Origin: S010-25 sp964441285
GTDB taxonomy: Bacteria; Pseudomonadota; Gammaproteobacteria; SZUA-229
Assembly (NCBI GenBank): GCA_964441285.1
Contig: CAYTUK010000015.1
Location: forward strand, 1-50,705
DNA: 50,705 bases
Direction: 5' to 3'
In this document: positions 23,690-32,700 of the stretch, one piece after another
How positions within the stretch are numbered: position 1 is the first letter of the stretch
Layout: every line of letters begins with the position of its first letter
Notes under the pieces: generated by a model
What the model saw: the letters and a program-made list of their open reading frames with translations, nothing else
Database searches by the model: none
Told to the model about the DNA's origin: nothing
Program-made: the position numbers and the translations under genes

Positions 23690-24622
23690 CTATTTCTGCG
23701 GTTTTTTCAGGCATTGTGCCATCTTGCTGGCAAGTGTTTTAATCGTCTTAAACCATAATGATTGACCTGCTTTCTGATTCAGACCCAGTACGTCGAGTTC
23801 AACAGCTCTCGCAGTGGTGTTTTTTAATAAGGTCTTAATAATGGGTGGTTTTACGGGGGCTTCATAAAAAATGCATTTCACATGTTGTTGGTTAATAAGA
23901 CTTTTAATGTATTGAATATGTCGGATTCCTGGGGATGATTCTTCATTTAAATTGACTGAAGCCAGACGGTTTAGGTGATACTCTTTTTCAAAATACTGGT
24001 AAGCATCATGGTAACTAATAAAAGGCGTTTTGATGTTATTCAGTTTTTTAGCGACCAGGCGATTCAGGTTGTCAATGTGTTTTAGTGTGCGTTGCTGATT
24101 TTTAAGATACATGCTTTTGTGCCTGCTATCGAGCTGAACCAGTTGGCGGGTAACGGCTTTTACTGCCTGTTTAGCATTAAAGCTGGATAACCAGAAATGT
24201 GGGTCGTAAAGTGGATGTTGATGAGAGCCTGGATTGAATGTTTTTTCTGTCTGAGAGTGTTTGTGGCGCAGCGGTAAAAGTTCAACGCCCCTGGCATGCA
24301 TCAATGCAACAAATTTTATTTTACCCTGGTACTTTCTTTTCAGTGCGGGCATAAATGTTTCCAGTTCAGGGCCATCCCAAAACACAATATCTGCATTCGC
24401 CAGCTTTCTATAATCGGAAGGGCGAAGATTGGTATGGTGAGGCGATTGTGTCGTATTAAGTAATAACACCGGCTTGCCAATGCCCTGCATGATGGCAGCA
24501 ACCAGCGAATGCAGTGGTTTTATGGTGACAACAACTGCTATTTTTGGTGTGGCGGCGGCAATGTTGATGGGTAATAAAGAGAGTGTGAGCAGTATTATCA
24601 AGTCGCGGGCGATTTTTTGCAT
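23690..24622 (-). CDS. znuA: Zinc ABC transporter, periplasmic binding protein
   Basis: About 310 residues from ATG 24622; an in-frame ATG at 24697 falls inside the Zur box and is rejected. A signal peptide (LIILLTLSLLPINIAAA) precedes VVTIKPLHSLVAAIMQGIG. Zinc ligands are visible in SPHHTNLRPSD, YDPHFWLS and SYHDAYQYFEKEY, and a short His-rich loop (HKHSQTEKTFNPGSHQHP) lies between the first two, as in zinc-specific members. It delivers zinc to ZnuB/ZnuC. It is divergent from zur-znuC-znuB with a shared Zur-type operator. Confidence 0.93.
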   Translation of the reverse strand: MQKIARDLIILLTLSLLPINIAAATPKIAVVVTIKPLHSLVAAIMQGIGKPVLLLNTTQSPHHTNLRPSDYRKLANADIVFWDGPELETFMPALKRKYQGKIKFVALMHARGVELLPLRHKHSQTEKTFNPGSHQHPLYDPHFWLSSFNAKQAVKAVTRQLVQLDSRHKSMYLKNQQRTLKHIDNLNRLVAKKLNNIKTPFISYHDAYQYFEKEYHLNRLASVNLNEESSPGIRHIQYIKSLINQQHVKCIFYEAPVKPPIIKTLLKNTTARAVELDVLGLNQKAGQSLWFKTIKTLASKMAQCLKKPQK

Positions 24623-24680
24623 AATTGTAAAGTGTGGTTGGTGAGGTGAATATTTTTCTAAATACAGAATATAACGTGTT

Positions 24681-24697
24681 ATGTTATAATGTAACAT
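24681..24697. promoter_or_regulatory. Zur box between znuA and zur
   Basis: ATGTTA-taatg-TAACAT matches the gammaproteobacterial Zur core ATGTTA-TANTA-TAACAT with perfect 6-bp arms and the right 5-base centre. It lies between the divergent zinc-uptake genes and would repress both when zinc is sufficient. Confidence 0.85.
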
Positions 24698-24760
24698 TAT
24701 ATATTTGTTTTCATTCCAATGCCATCACCACAATGCACTCATCCAGGAAAGATCAGCTGT

Positions 24761-25243
24761 ATGCGATCTTCTTCAACGCAGATTAACGCCTTAATCGGAC
24801 AGGCAGAGCAGTTGTGTGAACAGCATCAGCAGCGTTTTACTGCCTTACGTAAGCGGGTTTTGACGCTGATATGCGAAGCTAAGTGCCCACCGAGTGCTTA
24901 TCAATTACTGGCCGCGTTAAAGCAGGATGGGCGCTCGGCCGCACCGCCAACTGTCTACCGAGCCCTGGATTTCTTAATGGCGCAGGGTCTGGTTCACCGT
25001 CTTGCCAGCAATACCACTTATCTCGCCTGCGCCCACCCCCAGCATAATCATGAAGCTGTATTTCTGCTTTGCCATCATTGTGGTAATGCACAAGAAGTGC
25101 ATACCGAAGGCATTACTCAGTCGGTCATAAAAAAAGCCGCCCAATATAACTTTAAAGTTCAGCATGCGCTGTTTGAAGTATCGGGTTTATGTCATCTCTG
25201 CGCGGCGAATTTGCCGAGTAAAAAAGGGCTGGAGTCGAGATGA
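24761..25243 (+). CDS. zur: Zinc uptake regulator, Fur family
   Basis: A 160-residue Fur-family repressor from ATG 24761, with AGGAAAG upstream; another in-frame ATG at 24719 would add 14 residues. The winged helix (TALRKRVLTLICEAKCPPSAYQLL to PPTVYRALDFLMAQGLVHRL) precedes the metal-binding part: HPQHNHEAVFLLCHHCGNAQEV and SGLCHLCA, with the two CxxC pairs for structural zinc. The ATGA overlap with znuC and the Zur box upstream identify it as Zur rather than Fur. It is probably autoregulated. Confidence 0.92.
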   Translation: MRSSSTQINALIGQAEQLCEQHQQRFTALRKRVLTLICEAKCPPSAYQLLAALKQDGRSAAPPTVYRALDFLMAQGLVHRLASNTTYLACAHPQHNHEAVFLLCHHCGNAQEVHTEGITQSVIKKAAQYNFKVQHALFEVSGLCHLCAANLPSKKGLESR

Positions 25244-26106
25244 CCAAAGTATTATTAAGGGCTAAAAAAATTACGTTTAGCAGAAATGGAAAACTGATTC
25301 TGAGCGATGTTTCAGTGCAGCTTAAGCAGCAGGAGATTGTTACCCTGATAGGGCCAAATGGTGCGGGTAAAACCAGTCTGGTTCGAGTTTTACTGGCTTT
25401 GCTCCAGGCAGATTCAGGGCAGATATGGCGACATGAAAATTTGCGTATCGGTTATGTGCCGCAAAAAATTACCATTCCGCAGGTGTTGCCGTTGCGAGTA
25501 CGAGACTTTCTTTCTTTATCGGCAAAGGTATGGTTTGGTGCGGATAGAAATACTGTCGAGCGGATACATACAACACTGAATGAAATGGGTATCGATCATT
25601 TATTTAATACGGCTATGCAGGGGCTTTCTGGTGGTGAGCTACAGCGTATTTTGTTAGCGCGTGCTTTATTAAAACAGCCACAGTTATTAATTCTGGATGA
25701 GCCTGCGGCAGGCATGGATGTGATTGGTCAGCAAGCATTGTATGACACTATTCGAAAGATTCGTAACACACATAACTGCGGTATTTTAATGGTGTCACAT
25801 GATTTGCATCTGGTGATGGCGGCAACTGATCGGGTTATTTGTCTGAATACCCATGTGTGCTGTACCGGACACCCCGATGATGTCAGTACGCATCCTGAAT
25901 ATTTAAAACTGTTTGGTTCTGCTTTAAGTGGGCTGGCGCTGTATTCACATCGCCATGACCATGAACATGATATGCATGGCAATGTGATTGAGTCGGAACA
26001 GGGTTTAAAACGTGCGGATTACACAGCTGAGCCTGTTATGGATAAGCCGGCTGTAAACGAAACAGATCTCAACGGGAAAACAATTGAAGATAAGGCGGCA
26101 GAGTAA
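25240..26106 (+). CDS. znuC: Zinc ABC transporter, ATP-binding protein
   Basis: A 288-residue ABC ATPase. Walker A GPNGAGKTS (38-46), Q loop GYVPQK, signature LSGGELQRILLARALL and Walker B LLILDEPAAGMD are complete, with the switch His in VSHD. Starting at an ATGA overlap with zur, it is coupled to it, and it ends one base into znuB. It is some 35 residues longer than E. coli ZnuC: after a His-rich segment SHRHDHEHDMHGN comes an acidic, low-complexity tail (about 240-288). The His cluster may sense or buffer zinc; this is inference. Confidence 0.94.
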   Translation: MTKVLLRAKKITFSRNGKLILSDVSVQLKQQEIVTLIGPNGAGKTSLVRVLLALLQADSGQIWRHENLRIGYVPQKITIPQVLPLRVRDFLSLSAKVWFGADRNTVERIHTTLNEMGIDHLFNTAMQGLSGGELQRILLARALLKQPQLLILDEPAAGMDVIGQQALYDTIRKIRNTHNCGILMVSHDLHLVMAATDRVICLNTHVCCTGHPDDVSTHPEYLKLFGSALSGLALYSHRHDHEHDMHGNVIESEQGLKRADYTAEPVMDKPAVNETDLNGKTIEDKAAE

Positions 26107-26894
26107 TGGATGAATTTATTATTTCCGCCTTATTAGCCGGCATTGCGCTTGCTCTGGTGGCTGCTCCGCTGGGCTGTATTGTAGTCTGGCGGCGTATGGC
26201 CTATTTTGGTGATACGCTTGCACATGCCGCCTTATTGGGTGTGGCGTTATCCATTGCTATGCAGATGTTGCCGCTGATTGGGGTAACGCTGATTGGCGCT
26301 GTACTCGCCAGTTTATTGTACTGGCTGCAACGCCAGCGTGATCTTTCAACCGATACCTTGCTGGGTATTCTGGCGCATACGGCACTGGCTGCCGGACTGA
26401 TCGTGGTATCAATCTTGCAGGCAAATGGGCAGGCGATAAATTTAATGGCCTATTTATTTGGTGATATTCTTGCCATTGATAAAAATGAATTGTTCTGGAT
26501 GTATGTGGGTAGCCTGGTAATCCTTATTATTTTCACCCGTATATGGCCAGCGTTGTTATCAATTTCTGTTAATGAAGAACTGGCAACAATCGATGGCATT
26601 AAAGTTGACCGCGATAAATTTATTTTTATGTTATTGCTGGCGATGGTGATTGCAGTGGCGATTAATGTGGTGGGGATTTTACTTATCACTGCATTATTGA
26701 TTATCCCTGCGGCCAGTGCGAGGTTATTCTCGCATTCACCAATACAAATGGTCTTTATCTCGGTATTGTTCGCGGTTGCCGCTGTGGTGATGGGGTTGAG
26801 TGGTTCTTTACAGTGGGATTTGCCTGCGGGGCCAGCGATAGTAGTATCGGCCTCCGGTCTGTTTTTCGTCTCGCGTATGTTTTTAGTGTCTTAA
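26106..26894 (+). CDS. znuB: Zinc ABC transporter, permease
   Basis: A 262-residue integral membrane protein of the ZnuB/ABC-3 family, with about eight hydrophobic helices. Family features include APLGCIVVWRRMAYFGDTLAHAALLGVAL, TDTLLGILAH, NLMAYLFGDIL and LLIIPAASARLFS. Start codon overlaps the znuC stop. With ZnuA and ZnuC it forms the high-affinity zinc importer. It is convergent with nadC, 20 bases apart. Confidence 0.95.
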   Translation: MDEFIISALLAGIALALVAAPLGCIVVWRRMAYFGDTLAHAALLGVALSIAMQMLPLIGVTLIGAVLASLLYWLQRQRDLSTDTLLGILAHTALAAGLIVVSILQANGQAINLMAYLFGDILAIDKNELFWMYVGSLVILIIFTRIWPALLSISVNEELATIDGIKVDRDKFIFMLLLAMVIAVAINVVGILLITALLIIPAASARLFSHSPIQMVFISVLFAVAAVVMGLSGSLQWDLPAGPAIVVSASGLFFVSRMFLVS

Positions 26895-26914
26895 TAGTTT
26901 GGTTAAAAAATGGC

Positions 26915-27754
26915 TCAATCAAAACGCATGGAAAAATCGATGGCTTTAATGTCTTTGGTGAGTGTCCCCGTTGAAATATAATTAACCCCCGTTTCGGCAA
27001 TAAGCTGTAAATTTTCCAGTGTAATATTGCCGGATGCTTCCGTTATTACTTTATCATTACACAAGGCCACGGCCTGTTTAAGGGTTTCAATATCAAAGTT
27101 ATCCAGCAGTACACGATCAACTCCGGCGGACAGTGCAATTGCGAGTTCCGGTAAATTTTCAACTTCAATTTCAACCTTGTGTTCCGGGTTATAAAAACGT
27201 ACTTCTTCTATCGCTTCCTGAATACCGCTGCAGGCATTAATATGGTTTTCCTTGATTAAAATGGCATCGTATAAACCGAGTCGATGGTTCTGGCCACCAC
27301 CACAGGAAACCGCATATTTTTGTGCCAGACGTAAACCGGGGATGGTTTTACGTGTGTCCAGGATAGTGGTGGCGGTGTGCTTAAGGTGTGCCACATATTC
27401 GGCGGTACGAGAAGCGGTTGCAGAGAGTGTCTGGATAAAATTAATGGCGGTACGTTCACCGCTAACAATGTGCCGTGATGAGCCGCTGATAGTACAGATA
27501 ATCTGGTCAGCCCCAATGTGGTCACCGTCTTCGATACTCCAGTCGATTAAAATTTCATCATCCAGTTGTCGGTAGGTTTCCTCGAACCAGTCCATGCCAC
27601 AAAATACACAGGGTTCGCGGGTGATGACGGTAGCCAGTGAAATATTGTCAACTGGAATCAGCTCGGTGGTAATGTCACCGTCGCCAATATCTTCATTTAA
27701 TGCGATATGGACGTTTTCTTCGATAACACTGTGAGCAATATTTAACAGATCCAT
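26915..27754 (-). CDS. nadC: Nicotinate-nucleotide pyrophosphorylase (quinolinate PRTase)
   Basis: A 279-residue enzyme converting quinolinate and PRPP to nicotinate mononucleotide, CO2 and PPi in NAD synthesis. EDIGDGDITTELIP, ERTAINFIQTLSATAS, LDTRKTIPGLRLAQKYAVSC, GGGQNHRLGLYDAILIKENH, VEIEVENLPEL and EASGNITLENL are all standard blocks. It starts 3 bases after argA on the same strand, so it is cotranscribed with it. Confidence 0.97.
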   Translation of the reverse strand: MDLLNIAHSVIEENVHIALNEDIGDGDITTELIPVDNISLATVITREPCVFCGMDWFEETYRQLDDEILIDWSIEDGDHIGADQIICTISGSSRHIVSGERTAINFIQTLSATASRTAEYVAHLKHTATTILDTRKTIPGLRLAQKYAVSCGGGQNHRLGLYDAILIKENHINACSGIQEAIEEVRFYNPEHKVEIEVENLPELAIALSAGVDRVLLDNFDIETLKQAVALCNDKVITEASGNITLENLQLIAETGVNYISTGTLTKDIKAIDFSMRFD

Positions 27755-27757
27755 CGT

Positions 27758-29104
27758 TTAAGTTAATCCCTTGCAGAGGACTTTTGAATTACGCTGAAAA
27801 TTGTAAAGTGATTTTTTCACCAGCGGCATATCCTTTGTTTTACACTCACTAAAGCCACGTTCGATAAACCAGTGCATCGTTTGGGTGGTGAGTGTAACCA
27901 GTTTTTTCATGTGTTTCTTACGTGCCTGCCATTCAAGATGTTGCAGCAGATCATTGCCGCGACCATGTCGGATATAATCCGCATGTACGGCCAGGCAAGC
28001 GAGTTCAGCCGCTTGTTCCCGTTCAAAGGTAAATAGCGCGGCGCAGGCGATAATCATGCCATCACGTTCAATCACGGTAAAATTATGGATATCCAGTTCC
28101 AGTTGTTCGCGTGAACGTTTAACCAGAATGCCTTTTTGTTCTAGTGGCGAAATCAGTTCCATAATGCCGCCGATGTCTTCAATATCAGCGGTGCGCAAGC
28201 CTTCATAATTATCTGTCGTTACCAGTGTACCGATACCATCACGGGTATAAAGTTCGAGCAGGAGTGCGCCATCAATATTGCGACTGATCAGATGGGCTCG
28301 ATTGACACCGCCACGGCAGGCATGGGCGGCATTATTTAAATGTGACTGGATTGTTTTATTCTCTTTTTCAGTCTGTTGGTTATTGCAGCCATGCTGCTTT
28401 AGCCAGTGTTCCGCCTGAGGTAGATTCAGCTGTTGCAGCAAATGCCCGCTGGCATCATTGATCCCATTATTTTCCAGAATAAAAATCAGTTTGTCAGCAT
28501 TCAGTGCAATGGCTGTTTCAGTCGCAACATCTTCCGCGCACAAATTAAAAACTTCACCCGTGGGTGAATAACCCAGTGGTGAAACCAGTACCACATTATC
28601 ATTTTCCAGGTGTTGCTTGATAGTGATGGCATCAATATTACGGACCTTCCCCGTTTGGGCATAATCAACGCCGTTATGTATGCCATAAGGCTGTGCAGTA
28701 ATAAAGTTACCACACACTACGCGTACCAAAGCTCCAGCCATGGGGGTGTTGGGTAATCCCATAGAAAGCTGGGCTTCGATTCGGGTGCGTACCTGTCCCA
28801 CCGCTTGTTCAACCGCGTCCATATGTGTGTCCAGGGTGATACGCAGGTTGTCGGTAAAGCTTGATTTGATGCCTAGCGTATCCAGTTGTTGTTTGATTTG
28901 TGGGCGCGCGCCATGCACCAGGACAACACGAACTCCAAGACTTCCGAGCAGGGCGATATCGTGGATCAGATGGGCAAAATTATTGGCCTCAACAACTTTG
29001 CCACCTAGCAGGATAACCAATGTGCGGCCACGGTGTGCACGAATGTAGGGTGCAGAATTTCTGAACCAGTCGACATGCGGGTAATGATCAGATGATTTTT
29101 TCAA
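27758..29104 (-). CDS. argA: Amino-acid N-acetyltransferase (N-acetylglutamate synthase)
   Basis: A 448-residue ArgA: first step of arginine synthesis, acetylating glutamate. The N-terminal amino-acid-kinase-like domain (about 1-285; IRAHRGRTLVILLGGKVVE, VLVHGARPQIKQQL) normally binds arginine for feedback inhibition. The C-terminal GNAT domain (about 300-440) has LACLAVHADYIRHGRGNDLLQ, the acetyl-CoA loop. WFRNSAPYIRAHRG at the N-terminus is characteristic. It precedes nadC, and is divergent from ilvD across about 300 bases. Confidence 0.96.
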   Translation of the reverse strand: MKKSSDHYPHVDWFRNSAPYIRAHRGRTLVILLGGKVVEANNFAHLIHDIALLGSLGVRVVLVHGARPQIKQQLDTLGIKSSFTDNLRITLDTHMDAVEQAVGQVRTRIEAQLSMGLPNTPMAGALVRVVCGNFITAQPYGIHNGVDYAQTGKVRNIDAITIKQHLENDNVVLVSPLGYSPTGEVFNLCAEDVATETAIALNADKLIFILENNGINDASGHLLQQLNLPQAEHWLKQHGCNNQQTEKENKTIQSHLNNAAHACRGGVNRAHLISRNIDGALLLELYTRDGIGTLVTTDNYEGLRTADIEDIGGIMELISPLEQKGILVKRSREQLELDIHNFTVIERDGMIIACAALFTFEREQAAELACLAVHADYIRHGRGNDLLQHLEWQARKKHMKKLVTLTTQTMHWFIERGFSECKTKDMPLVKKSLYNFQRNSKVLCKGLT

Positions 29105-29406
29105 GGTCTTTCCCCACTAATCTTTTTGTTGTGAGAACATCAGGACTACATTCTGATGATTATAAGCGGTAATATACCCGATTCATTGATGCATTCAATA
29201 TAAAGTTTAAATATTTTGAGGTTGTTGATGGTGAATGAAACGCGCTGGGGGTTTTTTGATTTCCGTTAAAAAAGCGGTTGTTAGTCGGTCTTGAACGGGT
29301 TTTTCGGCTTAACCGAAGATTTTTATCCTGGTTTCCTTTCACTTCATGGGGTGCACAAAAATCTCGTTTTATTAAAAAATCAAACTAAAAATTAAGGTGG
29401 TCGCAA
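29105..29406. other. Divergent argA / ilvD promoter region
   Basis: About 300 bases without a gene. A 15-bp near-palindrome ATTGA-TGCAT-TCAAT (29185-29199) is a weak ArgR-like candidate on the argA side. A small hairpin TTCGGCTTAACCGAA with following T's (about 29306-29328) lies on the ilvD side. I see no peptide leader rich in branched-chain codons, so attenuation of ilvD is not supported. Confidence 0.4.
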
Positions 29407-31077
29407 ATGGCAAATGATAAAACACGTAAGTATTCTTCTATTGTTATCGATGGTTTTGAGCGCGCGCCGGGTCGGGCGATGTTACATGCGGTTGGTTTTC
29501 AAAATGTGGATTTTAATAAACCGCAGGTGGGTATTGCTTCAACCTGGAGTGACGTGACACCCTGCAATATGCACATTAATCAACTGGCTGATGAGGCGGC
29601 GCAGGGGGCGAACAAAGCGGGTGGTAAGAGTGTTATTTTTAATACCATTACGGTCTCAGATGGGATTTCAATGGGTACCCCGGGTATGCGTTATTCACTG
29701 GTCTCGCGTGAAGTGATTGCCGATTCGGTTGAGACCGTTGCTTGTGCACAGGGGTTTGATGGCCTGGTTGCCATTGGTGGTTGTGATAAGAATATGCCAG
29801 GCTGTCTAATGGCGCTGGCTCGGCTCAATCGACCCTCAGTATTCGTTTACGGTGGCACCATTAAACCCGGTAAAAAACATCGTGACATTGTTTCGGTGTT
29901 TGAGGCGGTAGGTGGTTTTGCCAGTGGAAAAATTTCTGCAGCAGAATTACAGGAAGTGGAGGAAACAGCGATTCCAGGAGCCGGCTCCTGTGGTGGTATG
30001 TACACAGCTAATACGATGGCCTCGGCCATTGAAGCGCTGGGCATGAGTCTGCCAAATAGTTCGGCGCAGGAAGCGGTGTCGGATGAAAAAGAAAATGACT
30101 GTTTTCGCGCCGGTGTCGCAGTGATGAACCTGTTAAAGAAAGACATTAAACCGAGCGATATTATGACCCGCAAGGCATTTGAAAATGCGATTACTCTCGT
30201 GATTGCGCTGGGTGGTTCAACCAATGCCGTCCTGCATTTACTGGCGATGGCGCATACCGCAAAGATAAAACTTGAGCTGGACGATTTTACTCGGATAGGT
30301 GCGAAAGTACCGATGCTGGCAGACCTTAAGCCCAGTGGTAAATATTTAATGTCTGAATTAATTGCCATTGGCGGGATTCAACCATTAATGAAAATTTTGC
30401 TCGAAGCCGGCTTGTTGCATGGTGACTGTTTGACAGTAACGGGTAAAACGCTAGCGGAAAATCTGGCCAATGTACAACCGTACCCTGACGCGCAGGACAT
30501 TATTCGCGCACTGGATAACCCCATCAAAAAAGACAGCCATCTGGTGGTGATGTATGGCAACCTTGCGCCCACTGGGGCGGTAGCAAAAATAACCGGTAAG
30601 GAAGGCTTGAGCTTTACCGGTAATGCGCGGGTTTTCGAGTCGGAAGAAGCCGCGCTGAAAGCGATACTGGATGATGTTGTGGTAAAAGATGATGTCGTGG
30701 TCATTCGTCATGAAGGCCCTGTCGGTGGACCGGGTATGCGTGAAATGCTTAGCCCAACCAGCGCTATTATGGGTAAAGGGCTGGGTAAGGACGTGGCACT
30801 GATTACCGATGCGCGTTTCTCTGGTGGTAGTCATGGTTTTGTGGTTGGGCATGTAACGCCGGAAGCGGCTGTAGGTGGTCCGATTGCCATTATTGAAAAT
30901 GGTGACAGCATTACCCTTGATGCTGAAAAATGTACCATCGACCTGAACATCCCCCAGGCGGAAATTGACGCGCGCCTAAGTCAGTGGCAGGCACCAGCAC
31001 CGAAAGAAACACGGGGTGTACTGGCTAAATACGCACGGTTGGTGAGTTCTGCATCAACCGGTGCGGTGACAGATTAA
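29407..31077 (+). CDS. ilvD: Dihydroxy-acid dehydratase
   Basis: A 556-residue Fe-S dehydratase of the isoleucine/valine/leucine pathway, converting dihydroxy-acids to 2-keto acids. Cluster cysteines are in GGCDKNMPGCLMA and GAGSCGGMYTANTM; TDARFSGGSHGFVVGH is the C-terminal signature. The length is that of the shorter IlvD subtype rather than the E. coli type of over 600 residues. An AAGGTGG ribosome-binding site precedes ATG 29407. It belongs to the same pathway as ilvE 4.7 kb downstream, but ppnN and glnE lie between. Confidence 0.97.
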   Translation: MANDKTRKYSSIVIDGFERAPGRAMLHAVGFQNVDFNKPQVGIASTWSDVTPCNMHINQLADEAAQGANKAGGKSVIFNTITVSDGISMGTPGMRYSLVSREVIADSVETVACAQGFDGLVAIGGCDKNMPGCLMALARLNRPSVFVYGGTIKPGKKHRDIVSVFEAVGGFASGKISAAELQEVEETAIPGAGSCGGMYTANTMASAIEALGMSLPNSSAQEAVSDEKENDCFRAGVAVMNLLKKDIKPSDIMTRKAFENAITLVIALGGSTNAVLHLLAMAHTAKIKLELDDFTRIGAKVPMLADLKPSGKYLMSELIAIGGIQPLMKILLEAGLLHGDCLTVTGKTLAENLANVQPYPDAQDIIRALDNPIKKDSHLVVMYGNLAPTGAVAKITGKEGLSFTGNARVFESEEAALKAILDDVVVKDDVVVIRHEGPVGGPGMREMLSPTSAIMGKGLGKDVALITDARFSGGSHGFVVGHVTPEAAVGGPIAIIENGDSITLDAEKCTIDLNIPQAEIDARLSQWQAPAPKETRGVLAKYARLVSSASTGAVTD

Positions 31078-31150
31078 CGCATAATATTGCAGACATTAAA
31101 TAAATGCGCCATAAAAACACCCTATTTTCATTTCTTAAAGAGTTATCGGG

Positions 31151-32521
31151 ATGAAGTTTGATACCATTGATGCCATCATTTCCCCTAAAGGAAAACTTGA
31201 AACGCTATCACAGTTTGAGGTCAGGCGAATATTAAACACCAGTAAGGGTGAGCTGGCAAAAATTTTTAAAAATTGTTCACTTGCGGTTTTAAACTGCGGC
31301 AGTGCGATTGATGACGGTCAGGAACTAATCAAACGTTATCCAAACTTTTCGATTGAGGTGGTTCAGCAACAGCGTGGCATTAAATTAGCACTAAAAAATG
31401 CTCCAGCGGTTGCTTTTGTTGATGGAAAATTAATTACTGGCATTAATGAGCACCTGTTTTCTGTCTTACGCGATGTGATTTACGTGTATAACAAAATCGT
31501 TAATACACCCAGATTTGATCTGGATGTATCCGATGATGTAACCAATGCGGTATTCCATATCTTGCGTAATGCTCACATTTTACAACCCGGAATGCGGCCA
31601 AATCTGGTGGTTTGCTGGGGTGGGCATTCTATCAGTCGGGAGGAATACGACTATACCAAGGAGGTGGGTTATCAACTGGGATTACGTAATCTGGACATTT
31701 GCACTGGCTGTGGACCGGGCGCAATGAAAGGCCCGATGAAAGGCGCAACCATCGGTCATGCCAAGCAGCGCAGCGGTACCGGGCGTTATCTTGGCTTGAC
31801 TGAGCCAGGTATTATTGCAGCAGAATCACCCAATCCAATTGTGAATGATCTGGTTATCCTGCCGGACATTGAAAAACGACTGGAAGCCTTTGTTCGCACC
31901 GGGCACGGTATCGTTGTGTTTCCAGGTGGTGCGGGTACAGCGGAAGAAATACTGTATATACTGGGTATTTTGCTGCATCCAGAAAATGCCTCGGTACCAT
32001 TTCCGTTAATTCTTACTGGACCTAAAAGTGCGGAAGATTACTTTAAACAAATCAATCGTTTTATTCTCGATACCATTGGTCTGGATGCGCAGCAACGCTA
32101 TAAAATAATTATTGATGATCCGGCAAAAGTTGCTCTTCAAATGAAAGCAGGCATGAAACAGGTGCAGCAGTTCAGGGAAAAACAGGGTGATGCGTATTAT
32201 TTTAACTGGTCGTTAACGATCGCTCCACAGTTCCAGAAACCGTTTGAGCCAACACACCAAAATATGCGTAATCTTGCTTTACATAAAGATCAGCAGAGTC
32301 ATGAGCTGGCAGCAAATTTAAGGTGTGCATTCTCTGGTGTGGTAGCAGGCAATGTAAAAGAAGAGGGTATTCGCTCGATTGAAGAACATGGCCTGTTTGA
32401 ATTAAACGGGGATGCGGAAATCATGGAGCCAATGGATGCGTTATTGACCGCATTTGTAAAACAGCAGCGGATGAAGCTGCCGGGGTCAGAGTACGTCCCC
32501 TGTTATCGGATTATTAAATAG
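31151..32521 (+). CDS. ppnN: Pyrimidine/purine nucleotide 5'-monophosphate nucleosidase
   Basis: A 456-residue LOG-family protein matching E. coli PpnN (YgdH) along its length. It hydrolyses nucleoside monophosphates to base and ribose-5-phosphate and is known to be stimulated by (p)ppGpp. The Rossmann-like core has VVCWGGHSISREEYDY, CTGCGPGAMKGPMKGA and the LOG motif FPGGAGTAEEI. The N-terminal (about 1-150) and C-terminal (about 350-456) extensions seen in PpnN are both present, separating it from short LOG proteins. It is followed by repeat copy 6. Confidence 0.95.
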   Translation: MKFDTIDAIISPKGKLETLSQFEVRRILNTSKGELAKIFKNCSLAVLNCGSAIDDGQELIKRYPNFSIEVVQQQRGIKLALKNAPAVAFVDGKLITGINEHLFSVLRDVIYVYNKIVNTPRFDLDVSDDVTNAVFHILRNAHILQPGMRPNLVVCWGGHSISREEYDYTKEVGYQLGLRNLDICTGCGPGAMKGPMKGATIGHAKQRSGTGRYLGLTEPGIIAAESPNPIVNDLVILPDIEKRLEAFVRTGHGIVVFPGGAGTAEEILYILGILLHPENASVPFPLILTGPKSAEDYFKQINRFILDTIGLDAQQRYKIIIDDPAKVALQMKAGMKQVQQFREKQGDAYYFNWSLTIAPQFQKPFEPTHQNMRNLALHKDQQSHELAANLRCAFSGVVAGNVKEEGIRSIEEHGLFELNGDAEIMEPMDALLTAFVKQQRMKLPGSEYVPCYRIIK

Positions 32522-32544
32522 AATTTTTGTGGTTTGTCCCTTGT

Positions 32545-32694
32545 TACTAACAGGATGGATAAAAAAGGGGGTGGATGAAAAGGATACATGGTGTTCAAGG
32601 CCGTCAGCCGCAGGGATGCGGGTGTCGAGCTTACATGGAGGTATTTACAGCGTGTCTTGAACACCATGTATCCTTTTTATCTGTTTCAATAATA
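32545..32694 (+). repeat. Dispersed MITE-like inverted repeat, copy 6
   Basis: A full forward copy of 150 bases with termini TACTAACAGGATGGAT and ATCTGTTTCAATAATA. Its arms ATACATGGTGTTCAAG / CTTGAACACCATGTAT are perfectly complementary and differ from those of the other copies. It is longer because the GATGGATAAAAAAGG part of the 5' end is duplicated (GGTGGATGAAAAGG). It begins 23 bases after the ppnN stop and ends 6 bases before the glnE start. Confidence 0.9.
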
Positions 32695-32700
32695 TAAGCC

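Noticed and set aside
29105..29406. Attenuator leader peptide for ilvD
   Set aside because: No short ORF rich in Ile/Val/Leu codons followed by alternative hairpins is visible.
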